Part shown: piece after piece, positions 1 through 14,363 of the stretch | Position numbering within the stretch: position 1 is the first letter of the stretch | Layout: each line of letters begins with the position of its first letter | NCBI RefSeq assembly: GCF_913773995.1 | Contig: NZ_CAJYES010000080.1 | Coordinates: 1 to 33,823, forward strand | DNA length: 33,823 nucleotides | Origin: an uncultured Pseudacidovorax sp. | GTDB lineage: Bacteria; Pseudomonadota; Gammaproteobacteria; Burkholderiales; Burkholderiaceae_C | Reading direction: 5' to 3' | Program-made: the position numbers and the translations under genes | Notes under the pieces: model-generated | Told to the model about the DNA's origin: nothing | Database searches by the model: none | What the model saw: the letters and a program-made list of their open reading frames with translations, nothing else

Positions 1-899
1 GGCACCTTCTTCTCGAAGGTGCCCAGCGGCGACAGCTCGGAGCCCTTGTTCTGCATCTGCGAGTAGGGGCCGTAGTCCTCGGCCTTGAACTGACCGTCCT
101 TGACCAGCTTGATGGCGCGGTCGACGGAGGGCTCCATGTTCCACAGCGCCGACACGACGACGGTGTCGGGGTACTGCGGCTGCGTGTTGATCACATTGCC
201 GATGGCCAGCACCTTGCGCTCCTTGGCCGCGTCGCTCACGCCGAAGCGCTCGGCGTACATGATGTCCGCGCCCTTGTCGATCATGGCGAAGGCGGCCTCC
301 TTGGCCTTTGGCGGATCGAACCAGCTGTTGATGAAGCTCACGCTGAACTCGACCTTGGGATTCACTTCCTTCGCGCCGGCCATGAAGGCATTCATCAGCC
401 GGTTGACCTCGGGAATCGGAAAGCCGCCGACCATGCCGATCTTGTTCGACTTGGTCATGCCGCCGGCGATCATGCCGGTCAGGTAGGCGGGTTCCTGGAT
501 GTAGTTGTCGAAGACGCTGAAGTTGGGCGCCTGCGGCTTGCCCGACGAGCCCATGAGGAACATGGTCTTGGGGAAGTCCTTGGCCACCTTGCGGGCCGCG
601 GCCTCCACTGCGAAGGCCTCGCCCAGGATGAGCTGGTTGCCGGCGGTGGCGTACTCGCGCAGCACGCGCTCGTAGTCGGCGTTGGCCACGTTCTCCGTGG
701 CCTTGTACTCGATCTCGCCGCGGGCCTCGGCCGCCTTGAGCGCCTTGTGGATGCGGCCCACCCATTGCTGCTCGAAGGGCACGGTGTAGACCGCGGCCAC
801 CTTGAGCTTGGACTGGGCGAACGCGAACTGCGGCAGCCCGACGGCAACAAGCCCCGCCAGGGCGGCGGCACTCAGGATCAGGGGACGGCGCTGGATCAT
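1..899 (-). CDS. BMP-family ABC transporter substrate-binding protein (3' end outside window)
   Basis: About 299 N-terminal residues are visible; the C-terminus lies beyond the window start. A Sec signal peptide is clear at residues 1-28 (two Arg, a hydrophobic core, then AFA before Gln29). There is no lipobox cysteine, so the mature protein should be free in the periplasm. The mature part fits the basic-membrane-protein (BMP/Med, PF02608) family: a VAAVYTVPFEQQW opening, an ATENV segment, and a FMAGAKEVNP...FINSWFDP stretch. Family members bind nucleosides or nucleobases for ABC importers. The ATG at 899 is preceded by GAGGAG about 9 bases upstream. It lies downstream of, and on the same strand as, a uracil-degradation gene set, which suggests a pyrimidine (uracil or uridine) ligand. 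That substrate is inference only; family members also bind purine nucleosides or unrelated ligands. Confidence 0.85.
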   Translation of the reverse strand, partial: MIQRRPLILSAAALAGLVAVGLPQFAFAQSKLKVAAVYTVPFEQQWVGRIHKALKAAEARGEIEYKATENVANADYERVLREYATAGNQLILGEAFAVEAAARKVAKDFPKTMFLMGSSGKPQAPNFSVFDNYIQEPAYLTGMIAGGMTKSNKIGMVGGFPIPEVNRLMNAFMAGAKEVNPKVEFSVSFINSWFDPPKAKEAAFAMIDKGADIMYAERFGVSDAAKERKVLAIGNVINTQPQYPDTVVVSALWNMEPSVDRAIKLVKDGQFKAEDYGPYSQMQNKGSELSPLGTFEKKV

Positions 900-1006
900 C
901 TTTCTCACTCCTCGTTGATGGTGTTGGACAAGCAGGATTGGTGCCGGCTGGGCCGGGTACGCGTTTACATGAGGCCCGCGCTGGACAAGTGGGTCGGTGT
1001 TTCCCA

Positions 1007-1066
1007 CCGTTCGGGCTGAGCCTGTCGAAGCCCTGCACCGCGCTTCCACAGGCTCAGCGTGAACGG
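1007..1066. repeat. REP-like inverted repeat
   Basis: Two 19-base arms (1007-1025 and 1048-1066) are reverse complements apart from two positions, with a 22-base loop. The core TGAGCCTGTCGAAG (1017-1030) recurs at 1209-1222. Such a short mobile-looking palindrome between genes is typical of REP-type elements. It could also fold in the upp transcript and protect or attenuate it. Confidence 0.7.
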
Positions 1067-1179
1067 TTGGATGGGCATCCGTGAGCAGTCCGTCCGAGCT
1101 ACGCAAACAGGCCACGACATCGCCATCAGCCGTGAAGCAGCCCCCCGAGACAAAGGGCCGCGGAGCAGGCCACGCCAAC

Positions 1180-1260
1180 AACACGCGCGGAACCGGCTTT
1201 GCCTGTCCTGAGCCTGTCGAAGGGCCGAGCCGCAGCGTGTGCCCCCGGAGGGGGTTGGCG
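1180..1260 (+). repeat. GC-rich intergenic repeat, copy A, interrupted by a REP-like core
   Basis: The halves 1180-1203 and 1230-1260 match a second copy at 24901-24960 read on the opposite strand: 22 of 24 bases identical in the first half, and 16 of 17 in the block beginning CCGCAG. Copy A carries 26 bases (1204-1229) between the halves where copy B has only 3. Those extra bases contain the TGAGCCTGTCGAAG core seen at 1017-1030. The arrangement looks like one repeat family inserted into another. Confidence 0.7.
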
Positions 1261-1295
1261 GAGCGGGCCCCAGCCCGCGCAGCCTGGGGGCGAGC

Positions 1296-1931
<636 letters not shown>

Positions 1932-1981
1932 GAATCGTTCTTGTCAAAAACAGAAGGCGTGCGATGGTAGAGGAGGCCGGC

Positions 1982-3300
1982 TCAGAACACCGTGCCGTCG
2001 CTCTCGATGCGCAGCGGGGGCAGGCCATGGCGCAGGCGCTGGGCCACGGCCCGGCCGGCCGCCCAGGTGCCGCCTTCGAGGATGCAGGCCAGCGGCATCT
2101 CCTCGGCGCTGCGGCCGACGTGGCGACGCACGATGGGTGCCAGCTCATCGAGCAGTGCCACGGTCAGGGCGCGCCATTCGACGATGAATTCGTCGCCGAC
2201 CTGCCAGGTGCGTTCGAGCAGGGCCGCATCGCGCGGCACGATCACGCCGGTGTCCAGCAGCAGGCCGCCATTGCGGTACTCGGGCAGGGCGGTGAGGGCG
2301 TCCAGTCCTTCGACCTTCACACCCGCCCACTCGAAGGGCTCGATCAGCGAGTAGGTGAGCCACTGCGACAGCTTGTGGAAAGGCACCCAGCCGTGGGTGC
2401 GGCCCTCGCCGCCGACCGCGCTGTGCGCCCAGCAGTCGCCCAGGGCCAGCGCCGGCTCGCCCGGGCCGGGCAGGGCGGTGGGGTGGCGATGCAGGTAGTT
2501 GGCCGAGGGCCAGATGGCCGAGAGCGAATCCAGCAGCAGCGTGAGGATGGCGTGCACCTGCACCGTCGCGGTGGGCGGGACCGCCACGCCTTCAGGCGCG
2601 ATGAGCATGTCGAACAACCCGCCGGGCCGCTGCACCTCGGTGCCGAAGACGGCCGGCTGCTCGGCCAGCACCTCACCCAGGCGGCGCAGCAGCGTGACCC
2701 GGCCGTCCAGGCCGACCAGCGGGTTGTCGCTGCGCACCTGGAAGGCTTGCGCCAGGCGGTCGGTCACCAGGGCACGCAGGCCGGCGGCATCGGCCTGCAA
2801 AGGGCGATCCGGGTCCGAAGAAAACAGTCCGGCCTTGAAGGCATGAAAGCTGGCCACGCCCAGGCCCTCGGAACGGGTGAAGCGCTGGTCGGACGCCGAC
2901 TCGTGGTAGGCCCAGTCGGCACCGGCGCCCGCATCCAGCAGCACGCTCACCACGGCGAGATCGATGCGCGCCTTGGCCTTCTCGCGGGGCGTCGCATGTT
3001 CGCCCAGCAGATGATCGAGTTCGGCCGCCCGGTCGACGCCGCCCGCCTCGAAATGCCGCCAGCGGCTGTGGTACGGAATCGGCCGCCAGGCGTAGTGCGC
3101 CTGGGTGACCTGGGCCACTTCACGCGCCGCATCGTCCAGGCTCGTCTCGTCGCCGATGGTGAAGAAGGCTGATTCGCCGCGGCGCGCGCGGGCCAGCAGT
3201 TCGGCCGCGCGCTCGCGCACGGCGACCGTCGTGCGCAGCCAGGCGACGGCGGCCTCGGGTTGGTTGAGGTCGGTGGCGGGAAGCACGTGTTGGCTGTCCG

Positions 3301-3304
<4 letters not shown>
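1982..3304 (-). CDS. URC4/urg3-type protein (DUF1688)
   Basis: This 440-residue soluble protein has no signal peptide or membrane segment. I recognise it as the DUF1688 family, which includes yeast Urc4 and fungal urg3, needed for growth on uracil through the URC pathway. Its exact reaction is not known to me. Conserved-looking stretches include WRPIPYHSRWRHFEAGG (residues ~73-89), the NPLVGLDGR region, GDCWAH, and FHKLSQWLTYSLIEPFEWAG. Its start overlaps the stop of the upstream GTP-cyclohydrolase-II-like gene by 4 bases (ATGA), a sign of translational coupling, and upp follows 50 bases later. That pairing strongly supports the family call. There is no sign of frameshift or truncation. Confidence 0.88.
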
Positions 3305-4581
<1,277 letters not shown>

Positions 4582-4601
4582 TGCAGGCCCTCAAAAATGT
4601 C

Positions 4602-4630
4602 AATGTAGCGAGGGGTCGGACCGCTGGCAA
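4602..4630 (-). promoter_or_regulatory. Sigma-70-type promoter for the URC1-URC4-upp operon
   Basis: On the minus strand, TTGCCA (4630-4625) and TACATT (4607-4602) are separated by exactly 17 bases and lie about 20 bases upstream of the start codon at 4581. A 12-base palindrome CCGGGGCCCCGG sits just upstream at 4641-4652 and could be an operator. The assignment rests on sequence match only. Confidence 0.55.
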
Positions 4631-4724
4631 GAAAAGGGGACCGGGGCCCCGGCCTCCCCCAAATAGCCGAGGCGTCTGAGGAGCGACAGTTTCGGCTTAC
4701 TTTCTGCAATATAGTGAAAAAGCC

Positions 4725-8426
<3,702 letters not shown>

Positions 8427-8458
8427 GGCGCACGGCTCAGCAGCTGTGCGCGGGGGGC

Positions 8459-8489
8459 AGCCGTCGCCGGGCCGGCCGCAGCGACGGCT
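8459..8489 (+). terminator. Terminator-like hairpin after the hybrid kinase gene
   Basis: A perfect 9-bp stem (AGCCGTCGC / GCGACGGCT) with a 13-base loop starts 33 bases after the kinase stop codon. Only two T follow, so it is not a classical intrinsic terminator. It may instead stabilise the 3' end. Confidence 0.4.
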
Positions 8490-8677
8490 TGGCCCAGATC
8501 GAGTGCTGGGAACTCGGTGGTCTATCCTTTCAAGATTAACACAATGTGCGTTATGTCAAATAACGGTGGTGCCTCAGGTGCAGCAACTGCATTCCCGAGC
8601 GCGCTGGGCCTTACCCCCCCTCCTAGCCAACCTTCACCCTCTTCTTCGGCTGCGCTGGCCCAGCAGAGCGGCGCAAG

Positions 8678-8705
8678 AAAAAAAAAGCGCCTGGGTGAGG
8701 CGCTT
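8678..8705 (-). terminator. Rho-independent terminator of the MFS gene
   Basis: Read on the minus strand, the 8-bp stem AAGCGCCT / AGGCGCTT (8685-8705, 5-base loop) is followed by a run of T (the A-run at 8678-8686 on the plus strand). It lies about 50 bases beyond the MFS stop codon. Confidence 0.85.
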
Positions 8706-8754
8706 TGTGTCTCTGACGATCGAAGCCAGGCGCAGAAGCGCCGGCCACGATCCT

Positions 8755-10092
8755 TTACTCGCGGGACGATTCCAGCGTCTTGTTGATGTACAGCGCCACC
8801 AGCGTGCAGATCGCACCGGAGGCCAGATAGACGCCGAGGAACGCCAGCCCGAAATGGGCAGACAGCCCGAGCGCCACCAGCGGCGCGAACGCCGCACCCA
8901 CCAGCCAGGCGAAATCGGAGGTCAGCGCGGCGCCCGTGTAGCGATAACGGGCACTGAAATTCGAGGTCACGGTGCCGGAAGCCTGGCCGTACGACAGGCC
9001 CAGCAGCACGAAGCCGATCAGGATGAACACGTTCTGTCCTTCGCTCGACTTCAGCAGCACCGGCGCCACCAGGCTGAACAAGCCGATCAACGCAGCCAGC
9101 GTCCCCAGCGTGTTGCGGCGACCGAAACGGTCGGCCAACCAACCCGACGCCAGGACGGCCACAGCACACAGCAGGCCGCCGATCACCTGCACGCCCAGGA
9201 AGTCGGCAATGGACTGGTCCGAATAGAGCTGAATCCATGAGAGCGGAAACACCGTCACCAGATGGAACAGCGCATAGCTGGCCAGCGCGGCGAAAGCGCC
9301 GATGAAGATGTTGTAGCCCTGGGTGCGAAGGAGTTCGCCGGCAGGTGTGGGCTCGAGTTCCCGCTGTTCGAGCGCCCTTTCATACTCATGCGTGACGACC
9401 AGGCGCAGGCGGGCAAACAGGGCCACCACGTTGATGGCGAAGGCCACATAGAAGGGATAGCGCCAGCCCCAGTTCATGAAATCTTCCTGCGACAGGCTGC
9501 CGTAGAGATACATGAAGAGCGCGCTGGCGATCACGAATCCGAGCGGCGCGCCCAGTTGCCCCAGCATGGCGTACCAACCGCGGCGATGCGGCGGCGCGTT
9601 CAACGACAGCAGCGACGGAAGGCCATCCCATGAGCCGCCCGTGCCCAGCCCCTGCCCGATCCGGAACAGAGCCAGCAGCAGGATCGCCCAGCCGCCGACG
9701 ACGTCGTAGCCCGGCAGGAAGGCGATGCCCGCCGTCGACGTGCCGAGCAGGAAGAGCGCGATGGTCAGCTTGGTGGCGCGGCCGTAGCGCTTCTGGATGC
9801 CCATCGAGGCGATGGTGCCAATGGGACGGGCGATGAAGGCCAACGAGAAAATGGCGAAGCCGTAGAGCGTGCCTTCGAGACGGTCGACGAAGGGAAAGAA
9901 GAGCTGGGGAAACACCAGCGCGCAGGCGATGCCGAAGACGAAGAAGTCGAAGTATTCGGAAGATCGCCCGATCACCACGCCCACCGCGATGTCGCCCGGG
10001 GCCACGTCGTGATCGTCCGCATTGACCTGGCGAGCGTCTCGCTCGAGGTCTCCAGAGTGGATTCCGGGGTGTGCCGGGCTCAGGCTGCTCAT
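8755..10092 (-). CDS. MFS transporter, metabolite:H+ symporter type
   Basis: This 445-residue inner-membrane protein has about 12 predicted transmembrane helices. The GRSSEYFDFFVFG opening, the RPIGTIASMG segment and the YGRATKL loop between helices 2 and 3 resemble the metabolite:H+ symporter branch (ShiA/KgtP/proline-betaine-like), which imports organic acids or osmolytes with protons. The substrate cannot be read from sequence. I chose the ATG at 10092 because GGGAGA lies 7 bases upstream; the frame stays open further upstream but without a ribosome-binding site and with non-transporter composition. The gene is divergent from cyoA with 178 bases between the starts and has its own terminator, so it is probably monocistronic. 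Confidence 0.88.
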   Translation of the reverse strand: MSSLSPAHPGIHSGDLERDARQVNADDHDVAPGDIAVGVVIGRSSEYFDFFVFGIACALVFPQLFFPFVDRLEGTLYGFAIFSLAFIARPIGTIASMGIQKRYGRATKLTIALFLLGTSTAGIAFLPGYDVVGGWAILLLALFRIGQGLGTGGSWDGLPSLLSLNAPPHRRGWYAMLGQLGAPLGFVIASALFMYLYGSLSQEDFMNWGWRYPFYVAFAINVVALFARLRLVVTHEYERALEQRELEPTPAGELLRTQGYNIFIGAFAALASYALFHLVTVFPLSWIQLYSDQSIADFLGVQVIGGLLCAVAVLASGWLADRFGRRNTLGTLAALIGLFSLVAPVLLKSSEGQNVFILIGFVLLGLSYGQASGTVTSNFSARYRYTGAALTSDFAWLVGAAFAPLVALGLSAHFGLAFLGVYLASGAICTLVALYINKTLESSRE

Positions 10093-10161
10093 CGAAGTCT
10101 CCCTTGTTTCGAGGAGCGCCCAGATTACCACGCGAGATTCGCAGCCCGGTCGGACAGTGTC

Positions 10162-10182
10162 GATAGGACAAATTGTCCAATC
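10162..10182. promoter_or_regulatory. 21-bp dyad between the MFS gene and cyoA
   Basis: Arms GATAGGACAA and TTGTCCAATC flank a central A. The inner 13 bases form a perfect dyad and only one outer pair mismatches. It lies near the middle of the 178-base spacer between two divergent starts, the usual place for an operator. The regulator is unknown. It is not a canonical FNR box or RegA site. Confidence 0.5.
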
Positions 10183-10270
10183 GCCTACGTGGGCGTGCAC
10201 CTCTACAGTGCGGACTCCTGCCGCCGGTGCGCGAGGTGCCGGCCTGCTCGTTCCTTTCAGATTCCAGCGT

Positions 10271-11269
10271 ATGCCTTCACTCAAGACCTTCCGCGCGCCA
10301 GCCCTCCTGGCCGCCACGGCGCTCCTGGCCGGTTGCAACACGGTGGTGCTCAGTCCTTCGGGGGACATCGCCTCGCAGCAGGGCCGCCTCGTGATGATCG
10401 CGACCGGGCTGATGCTGCTGATCATCATCCCGGTGATCGTGCTCACTCTGCTGTTCGCCTGGCGCTACCGGGCCGCAAACAAGGAGGCCGACTACCAGCC
10501 CGACTGGCACCACTCGACCCGGCTGGAGCTGGTGATCTGGTCGGCTCCACTGTTGATCATCATCGCCCTGGGCGCGTTGACGTGGATCAGCACCCATACG
10601 CTGGATCCCTACCGCCCGCTCGACCGCATCGCGGCGGGCAAGCCGATGCCGGCCGACGTCAAGCCGCTGGAGATCCAGGTCGTCTCGCTGGACTGGAAAT
10701 GGCTCTTCATCTATCCCGAGCAGGGCATCGCCACCGTCAACGAGGTGGCGGCGCCGGTCGACCGGCCCATCCTCTTCAAGCTGACCTCCCGCACGACGAT
10801 GAACGCCTTCTACGTGCCCGACCTGGCCGGCATGATCTACACCATGCCCGGCATGCAGACCGAGCTCAATGCCGTCATCAACAAGCCCGGCGTCTACCAC
10901 GGCCTGTCGTCGCACTACAGCGGCGCCGGCTTCTCGGGCATGACCTTCAAGTTCCACGGCGTCTCCAACGACGAATTCGCCAAATGGGTGGCCGACGCCA
11001 AGTCCGGCAGCCAGAGCCTGACGCGTGCGGTCTACAACGACCTGGTCAAGCCCAGCGAGCGCAACCCCGTGCAGCGCTTCGCGTCCGTCGACCCCGACCT
11101 GTACTCGCGCGTGCTGAACCTGTGCACCGTGGACGGCCAGCGCTGCATGCACCAGGTGATGGCCCAGGACGCATTGCGCGGCCGCACCAAGGCCGGCGAG
11201 GCCGCCGTTGCTGCGCTGATGCCGCAGCAGATCTGCACGCCCAACCAACCGGTCGACCTGCTCAACTGA
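10271..11269 (+). CDS. cyoA: Quinol oxidase subunit II (lipoprotein)
   Basis: The protein has 332 residues. The signal peptide ends in a LAGC lipobox (Cys22), so it is a lipoprotein. Two transmembrane helices follow (~41-65 and ~83-105), then a periplasmic cupredoxin domain. The segment [18 protein letters not shown] matches E. coli CyoA closely. No Cys or CuA ligand set is present in the cupredoxin domain ([14 protein letters not shown] replaces it), so the enzyme takes electrons from quinol, not cytochrome c. It heads the cyoABCD-SURF1-regB-regA operon. The start at 10271 has a weak ribosome-binding site but gives a proper signal peptide; upstream in-frame sequence looks non-coding. Confidence 0.96.
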   Translation: MPSLKTFRAPALLAATALLAGCNTVVLSPSGDIASQQGRLVMIATGLMLLIIIPVIVLTLLFAWRYRAANKEADYQPDWHHSTRLELVIWSAPLLIIIALGALTWISTHTLDPYRPLDRIAAGKPMPADVKPLEIQVVSLDWKWLFIYPEQGIATVNEVAAPVDRPILFKLTSRTTMNAFYVPDLAGMIYTMPGMQTELNAVINKPGVYHGLSSHYSGAGFSGMTFKFHGVSNDEFAKWVADAKSGSQSLTRAVYNDLVKPSERNPVQRFASVDPDLYSRVLNLCTVDGQRCMHQVMAQDALRGRTKAGEAAVAALMPQQICTPNQPVDLLN

Positions 11270-11324
11270 GGACGCCGCCCTCCCCGGCCCGCATCCCGGC
11301 ACCCATTCGAAGAAACGAAGCCCT

Positions 11325-13328
11325 ATGACTGAACCTTCTACCGCCGCGCCCCACTGGCTGCTGGGGCGGCTGACCTGGGAATCCGTTCCCATGGCGCACG
11401 AGCCGATCGTGCTGTGGACCTTCATCGCGGTCGCGCTCGGCGGCCTTGCCGTGCTCGCGCTGCTCACCAAGTTCCGCCTGTGGGGTCCGCTGTGGCGCGA
11501 CTGGTTCTGCAGCATCGACCACAAGAAGATCGGGATCATGTACATGATCCTGGGCATCGTGATGCTGTTGCGCGGCTTTGCCGACGCACTCATGATGCGT
11601 CTGCAGCAGGCCGTGGCCTTCGGCGACAACATGGGCTACCTGCCGCCGCACCACTACGACCAGATCTTCACGGCGCACGGCGTCATCATGATCTTCTTCG
11701 TGGCGATGCCGCTGGTCACGGGCCTGATGAACTACCTCGTGCCCCTGCAGATCGGCGCGCGCGACGTGGCCTTCCCCTTCCTCAATAACTTCAGCTTCTG
11801 GATGACCACCGGCGGCGCCGTGCTGGTGATGCTCTCGCTGTTCCTGGGCGAGTTCTCCACCGCTGGCTGGCTCGCGCTGTCGACGCTGGGCAACCAGAAC
11901 CCGGGGGTGGGCCTGGACTACTACATCTGGGCGCTGCAGATCGCGGGGGTGGGCACAACCCTTTCAGGCATCAACCTGCTGGTGACCATCGTCAAGATGC
12001 GCGCGCCCGGCATGGGCCTGATGAAGATGCCGGTCTTCACCTGGACCTCGCTGTGCACCAACGCGCTGATCGTGGCTTCGTTCCCGGTGCTGACGGCTGC
12101 CCTGGTGCTGATGTCGCTGGACCGCTATGTCGGCACGAACTTCTTCACCAACGTGTCGGGTGGCAACCCGATGCTGTACGTCAACCTGATCTGGATCTGG
12201 GGCCACCCCGAGGTCTACATCCTGGTGCTGCCGGCCTTCGGCGTGTTCTCCGAGGTGGTGGCCACCTTCTCGGGCAAGCGCCTGTTCGGCTACACGTCCA
12301 TGGTCTATGCCACGGTCTGTATCACCATCCTGTCGTACATCGTGTGGCTGCACCACTTCTTCACGATGGGCTCGGGCGCGAGCGTGAATGCCTTCTTCGG
12401 CATCACGACCATGATCATCTCGATCCCCACGGGGGCGAAAATCTTCAACTGGCTGTTCACCATGTACCGCGGCCGCATCCGCTTCGAGCCGCCCATGCTC
12501 TGGACCGTCGGCTTCATGGTCACCTTCGCCATCGGCGGCATGACCGGTGTGCTGCTGGCCGTGCCCCCGGCAGACTTCGTGCTGCACAACAGCCTGTTCC
12601 TGATCGCCCACTTCCACAACGTGATCATCGGCGGCGTCGTGTTCGCCATGTTCGCCGGCATCAACTACTGGTTCCCCAAGGCCTTCGGCTACAAGCTCGA
12701 CGCCTTCTGGGGCAAGTGCTCGTTCTGGTTCTGGCTGGTGGGCTTCTACGTGGCCTTCATGCCGCTGTACGTGCTCGGCCTGATGGGCGTGACGCGCCGC
12801 GTCAACCATTTCGAGGACACCTCGCTGCAGATCTGGTTCCAGATCGCCGCGCTGGGCGCCCTACTGATCGCCTGCGGCATCGGCTGCTTCCTGATCCAGC
12901 TGGGCGTGAGCTACCTGCGTCGCGAGCAGCTGCGCGACCACACGGGCGATCCGTGGAACGGCCGCACGCTGGAGTGGGCCACCTCCTCGCCCCCGCCCCA
13001 GTACAACTTCGCCTTCACGCCCGTGGTGCACGAGGTCGACGCCTGGTGGGACATGAAGCAGAACGGCTACAAGCGCCCGCTCGGCGGCTTCAAGCCGATC
13101 CACATGCCCGCCAACACCGGCGCCGGCGTGGTGATCTCGGTGTTCTCGGTGATCTGCGGCTTCGCGCTCATCTGGCACATGTGGCCGCTGGCTGCCGCCT
13201 CGTTCGCGGCCACCATCCTGGCGTCGATCATCCACACCTTCAACTACAAGCGCGACTACCACATCCCGGCCGAGGAAGTCTCGGCCGCCGAGAACGCGCG
13301 CACCCAACTGCTGGCCCGTCATGTCTGA
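11325..13328 (+). CDS. cyoB: Quinol oxidase subunit I (catalytic)
   Basis: The protein has 667 residues and about 15 transmembrane helices. It carries the low-spin heme and the heme-copper O2-reduction centre. The low-spin heme ligand His118 and the CuB ligands His294, His343 and His344 are visible, as are Tyr298 (His-Tyr cross-link pair in GHPEVY) and heme-ligand histidines 429/431 in AHFHN. The quinol-binding set known from E. coli CyoB (Arg71, Asp75, His98, Gln101) is conserved as Arg83, Asp87, His110 and Gln113. It is therefore a proton-pumping quinol oxidase. The 3' end overlaps cyoC by 8 bases. Sequence alone does not settle whether the hemes are O or A; the SURF1 gene in the operon raises the possibility of heme A. 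Confidence 0.97.
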   Translation: MTEPSTAAPHWLLGRLTWESVPMAHEPIVLWTFIAVALGGLAVLALLTKFRLWGPLWRDWFCSIDHKKIGIMYMILGIVMLLRGFADALMMRLQQAVAFGDNMGYLPPHHYDQIFTAHGVIMIFFVAMPLVTGLMNYLVPLQIGARDVAFPFLNNFSFWMTTGGAVLVMLSLFLGEFSTAGWLALSTLGNQNPGVGLDYYIWALQIAGVGTTLSGINLLVTIVKMRAPGMGLMKMPVFTWTSLCTNALIVASFPVLTAALVLMSLDRYVGTNFFTNVSGGNPMLYVNLIWIWGHPEVYILVLPAFGVFSEVVATFSGKRLFGYTSMVYATVCITILSYIVWLHHFFTMGSGASVNAFFGITTMIISIPTGAKIFNWLFTMYRGRIRFEPPMLWTVGFMVTFAIGGMTGVLLAVPPADFVLHNSLFLIAHFHNVIIGGVVFAMFAGINYWFPKAFGYKLDAFWGKCSFWFWLVGFYVAFMPLYVLGLMGVTRRVNHFEDTSLQIWFQIAALGALLIACGIGCFLIQLGVSYLRREQLRDHTGDPWNGRTLEWATSSPPPQYNFAFTPVVHEVDAWWDMKQNGYKRPLGGFKPIHMPANTGAGVVISVFSVICGFALIWHMWPLAAASFAATILASIIHTFNYKRDYHIPAEEVSAAENARTQLLARHV

Positions 13329-13953
13329 TCTCGCCTACGCCACCGGCACCGCCGGCGACACCACCGACCGCGCCTACCACCTGGCGGACGAGCCGCATCC
13401 GGAGAACGGCACCTCGCTGGGCTTCTGGCTCTACCTGATGAGCGACTGCCTGATCTTCGCGGCGCTCTTCGCGACCTATGGCGTGCTCGGCCGCAGCTAT
13501 GCGGGCGGCCCAAGCGGCGCCGAACTGTTCGACCTGAAGCTGGTGGCCATCAACACGGCCTTCCTGCTGCTGTCGTCGATCACCTTCGGCTTTGCGATGC
13601 TGCAGAAGCAGCAGAACAAGGTCGGCGGCACGCTGGGCTGGCTGGCCATCACCGGCATCTTCGGCCTGTGCTTCCTGGGCGTAGAGCTCTACGAGTTCCA
13701 TCACCTGATCCATGAAGGCGCCACGCCGCAGAGCAGCGCCTTCCTGTCGGCCTTCTTTGCGCTGGTCGGCACGCACGGCCTGCACGTGACCTTCGGCTCG
13801 ATCTGGATGGTCGTGCTGATGATCCAGATCTCCAAGCACGGCCTGATCCACGAGAACAAGCGCCGCCTCATGTGCCTGTCGATGTTCTGGCACTTTCTGG
13901 ACGTCGTGTGGATCGGCGTCTTCACCTTCGTCTACCTGATGGGAGTGCTGTGA
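13321..13953 (+). CDS. cyoC: Quinol oxidase subunit III
   Basis: The protein has 210 residues and five predicted transmembrane helices. It has the [20 protein letters not shown] opening typical of CyoC, a conserved Glu in [10 protein letters not shown], and [10 protein letters not shown]. Subunit III stabilises the catalytic subunit and the proton path. It starts 8 bases before the cyoB stop, and its stop shares one base with the cyoD start (TGATG), so the genes are translationally coupled. Confidence 0.96.
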   Translation: MSDLAYATGTAGDTTDRAYHLADEPHPENGTSLGFWLYLMSDCLIFAALFATYGVLGRSYAGGPSGAELFDLKLVAINTAFLLLSSITFGFAMLQKQQNKVGGTLGWLAITGIFGLCFLGVELYEFHHLIHEGATPQSSAFLSAFFALVGTHGLHVTFGSIWMVVLMIQISKHGLIHENKRRLMCLSMFWHFLDVVWIGVFTFVYLMGVL

Positions 13954-14363
13954 TGAATACCCATGCCACCCACGCCGGCCATGCCCACGACGATCACCAT
14001 CATGACGACCACCACGGCGACGTGGGGCCGCACAGCACCTTCTCGGGCTACATGATCGGTTTCGTGCTGTCCATCGTGCTCACCGCCATCCCCTTCTGGC
14101 TGGTGATGAACGACGTGATCAGCAGCCGCAACACGGCGGTCATCGTGCTGGGCGCCTTCGCGGTCGTTCAGATCCTCGTGCACATGGTCTTCTTCCTGCA
14201 CATGAACGGCAAGGTCGAAGGCGGCTGGACCCTGCTGTCCACCATCTTCACCGTGGTCTTCGTGGCCATTGCCATCGCGGGCACGCTGTGGGTCATGTTC
14301 CACATGAACACGAACATGATGCCGGCGCACGAGATGCAGCAGCACATCCAGCGCGCGCAATGA
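13953..14363 (+). CDS. cyoD: Quinol oxidase subunit IV
   Basis: The protein has 136 residues with three transmembrane helices (~30-50, ~63-82, ~95-115), matching CyoD, a small subunit needed for assembly of the CuB centre. The first ~27 residues are very rich in His and Asp (about ten His), which could bind copper or another metal; this is an observation, not a known family requirement. The ATG at 13953 overlaps the cyoC stop by one base. The stop overlaps the SURF1 start by four. Confidence 0.93.
   Translation: MNTHATHAGHAHDDHHHDDHHGDVGPHSTFSGYMIGFVLSIVLTAIPFWLVMNDVISSRNTAVIVLGAFAVVQILVHMVFFLHMNGKVEGGWTLLSTIFTVVFVAIAIAGTLWVMFHMNTNMMPAHEMQQHIQRAQ

Larger units (their letters stand above)
900..1295. 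other. 396-base gene-free gap filled with intergenic repeats
   Basis: No credible gene is present between upp and the BMP receptor gene. The stretch holds an imperfect inverted repeat at 1007-1066 and a GC-rich repeat at 1180-1260 that contains another copy of the 14-base core of the first repeat. The 100 bases nearest the receptor gene should carry its promoter on the minus strand, but I found no convincing -35/-10 pair. Short open frames here are Arg/Pro/Ala-rich and lack ribosome-binding sites. Confidence 0.6.
8427..8754. other. 328-base intergenic region, no gene
   Basis: The region separates the convergent kinase and MFS genes. It holds a hairpin after the kinase stop (8459-8489), an AT-richer stretch with two overlapping short dyads (8537-8564), and the MFS terminator (8678-8705). 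A plus-strand open frame starting near 8517 is Ser/Pro-rich, has no ribosome-binding site and runs across the terminator into the MFS gene, so I do not call it. Confidence 0.6.

Noticed and set aside
1964-3172. A 402-codon plus-strand frame opposite the DUF1688 gene
   Set aside because: Gln/Arg/Gly-rich shadow sequence with no motif; the minus-strand gene is a recognised family with operon neighbours.
4708-4724. TATAGT as a -10 element for the hybrid kinase gene
   Set aside because: It lies only 9 bases from the ATG and has no -35 at the right distance, so I did not list it.
8517-8786. Possible small plus-strand gene in the gap after the kinase
   Set aside because: No ribosome-binding site, Ser/Pro-rich composition, and the frame crosses the MFS terminator into the MFS gene.
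10093-10446. N-terminal extension of the MFS transporter (open frame to 10446)
   Set aside because: The extension would run over the cyoA start and signal peptide. The ATG at 10092 has a good ribosome-binding site and gives a normal transporter length.
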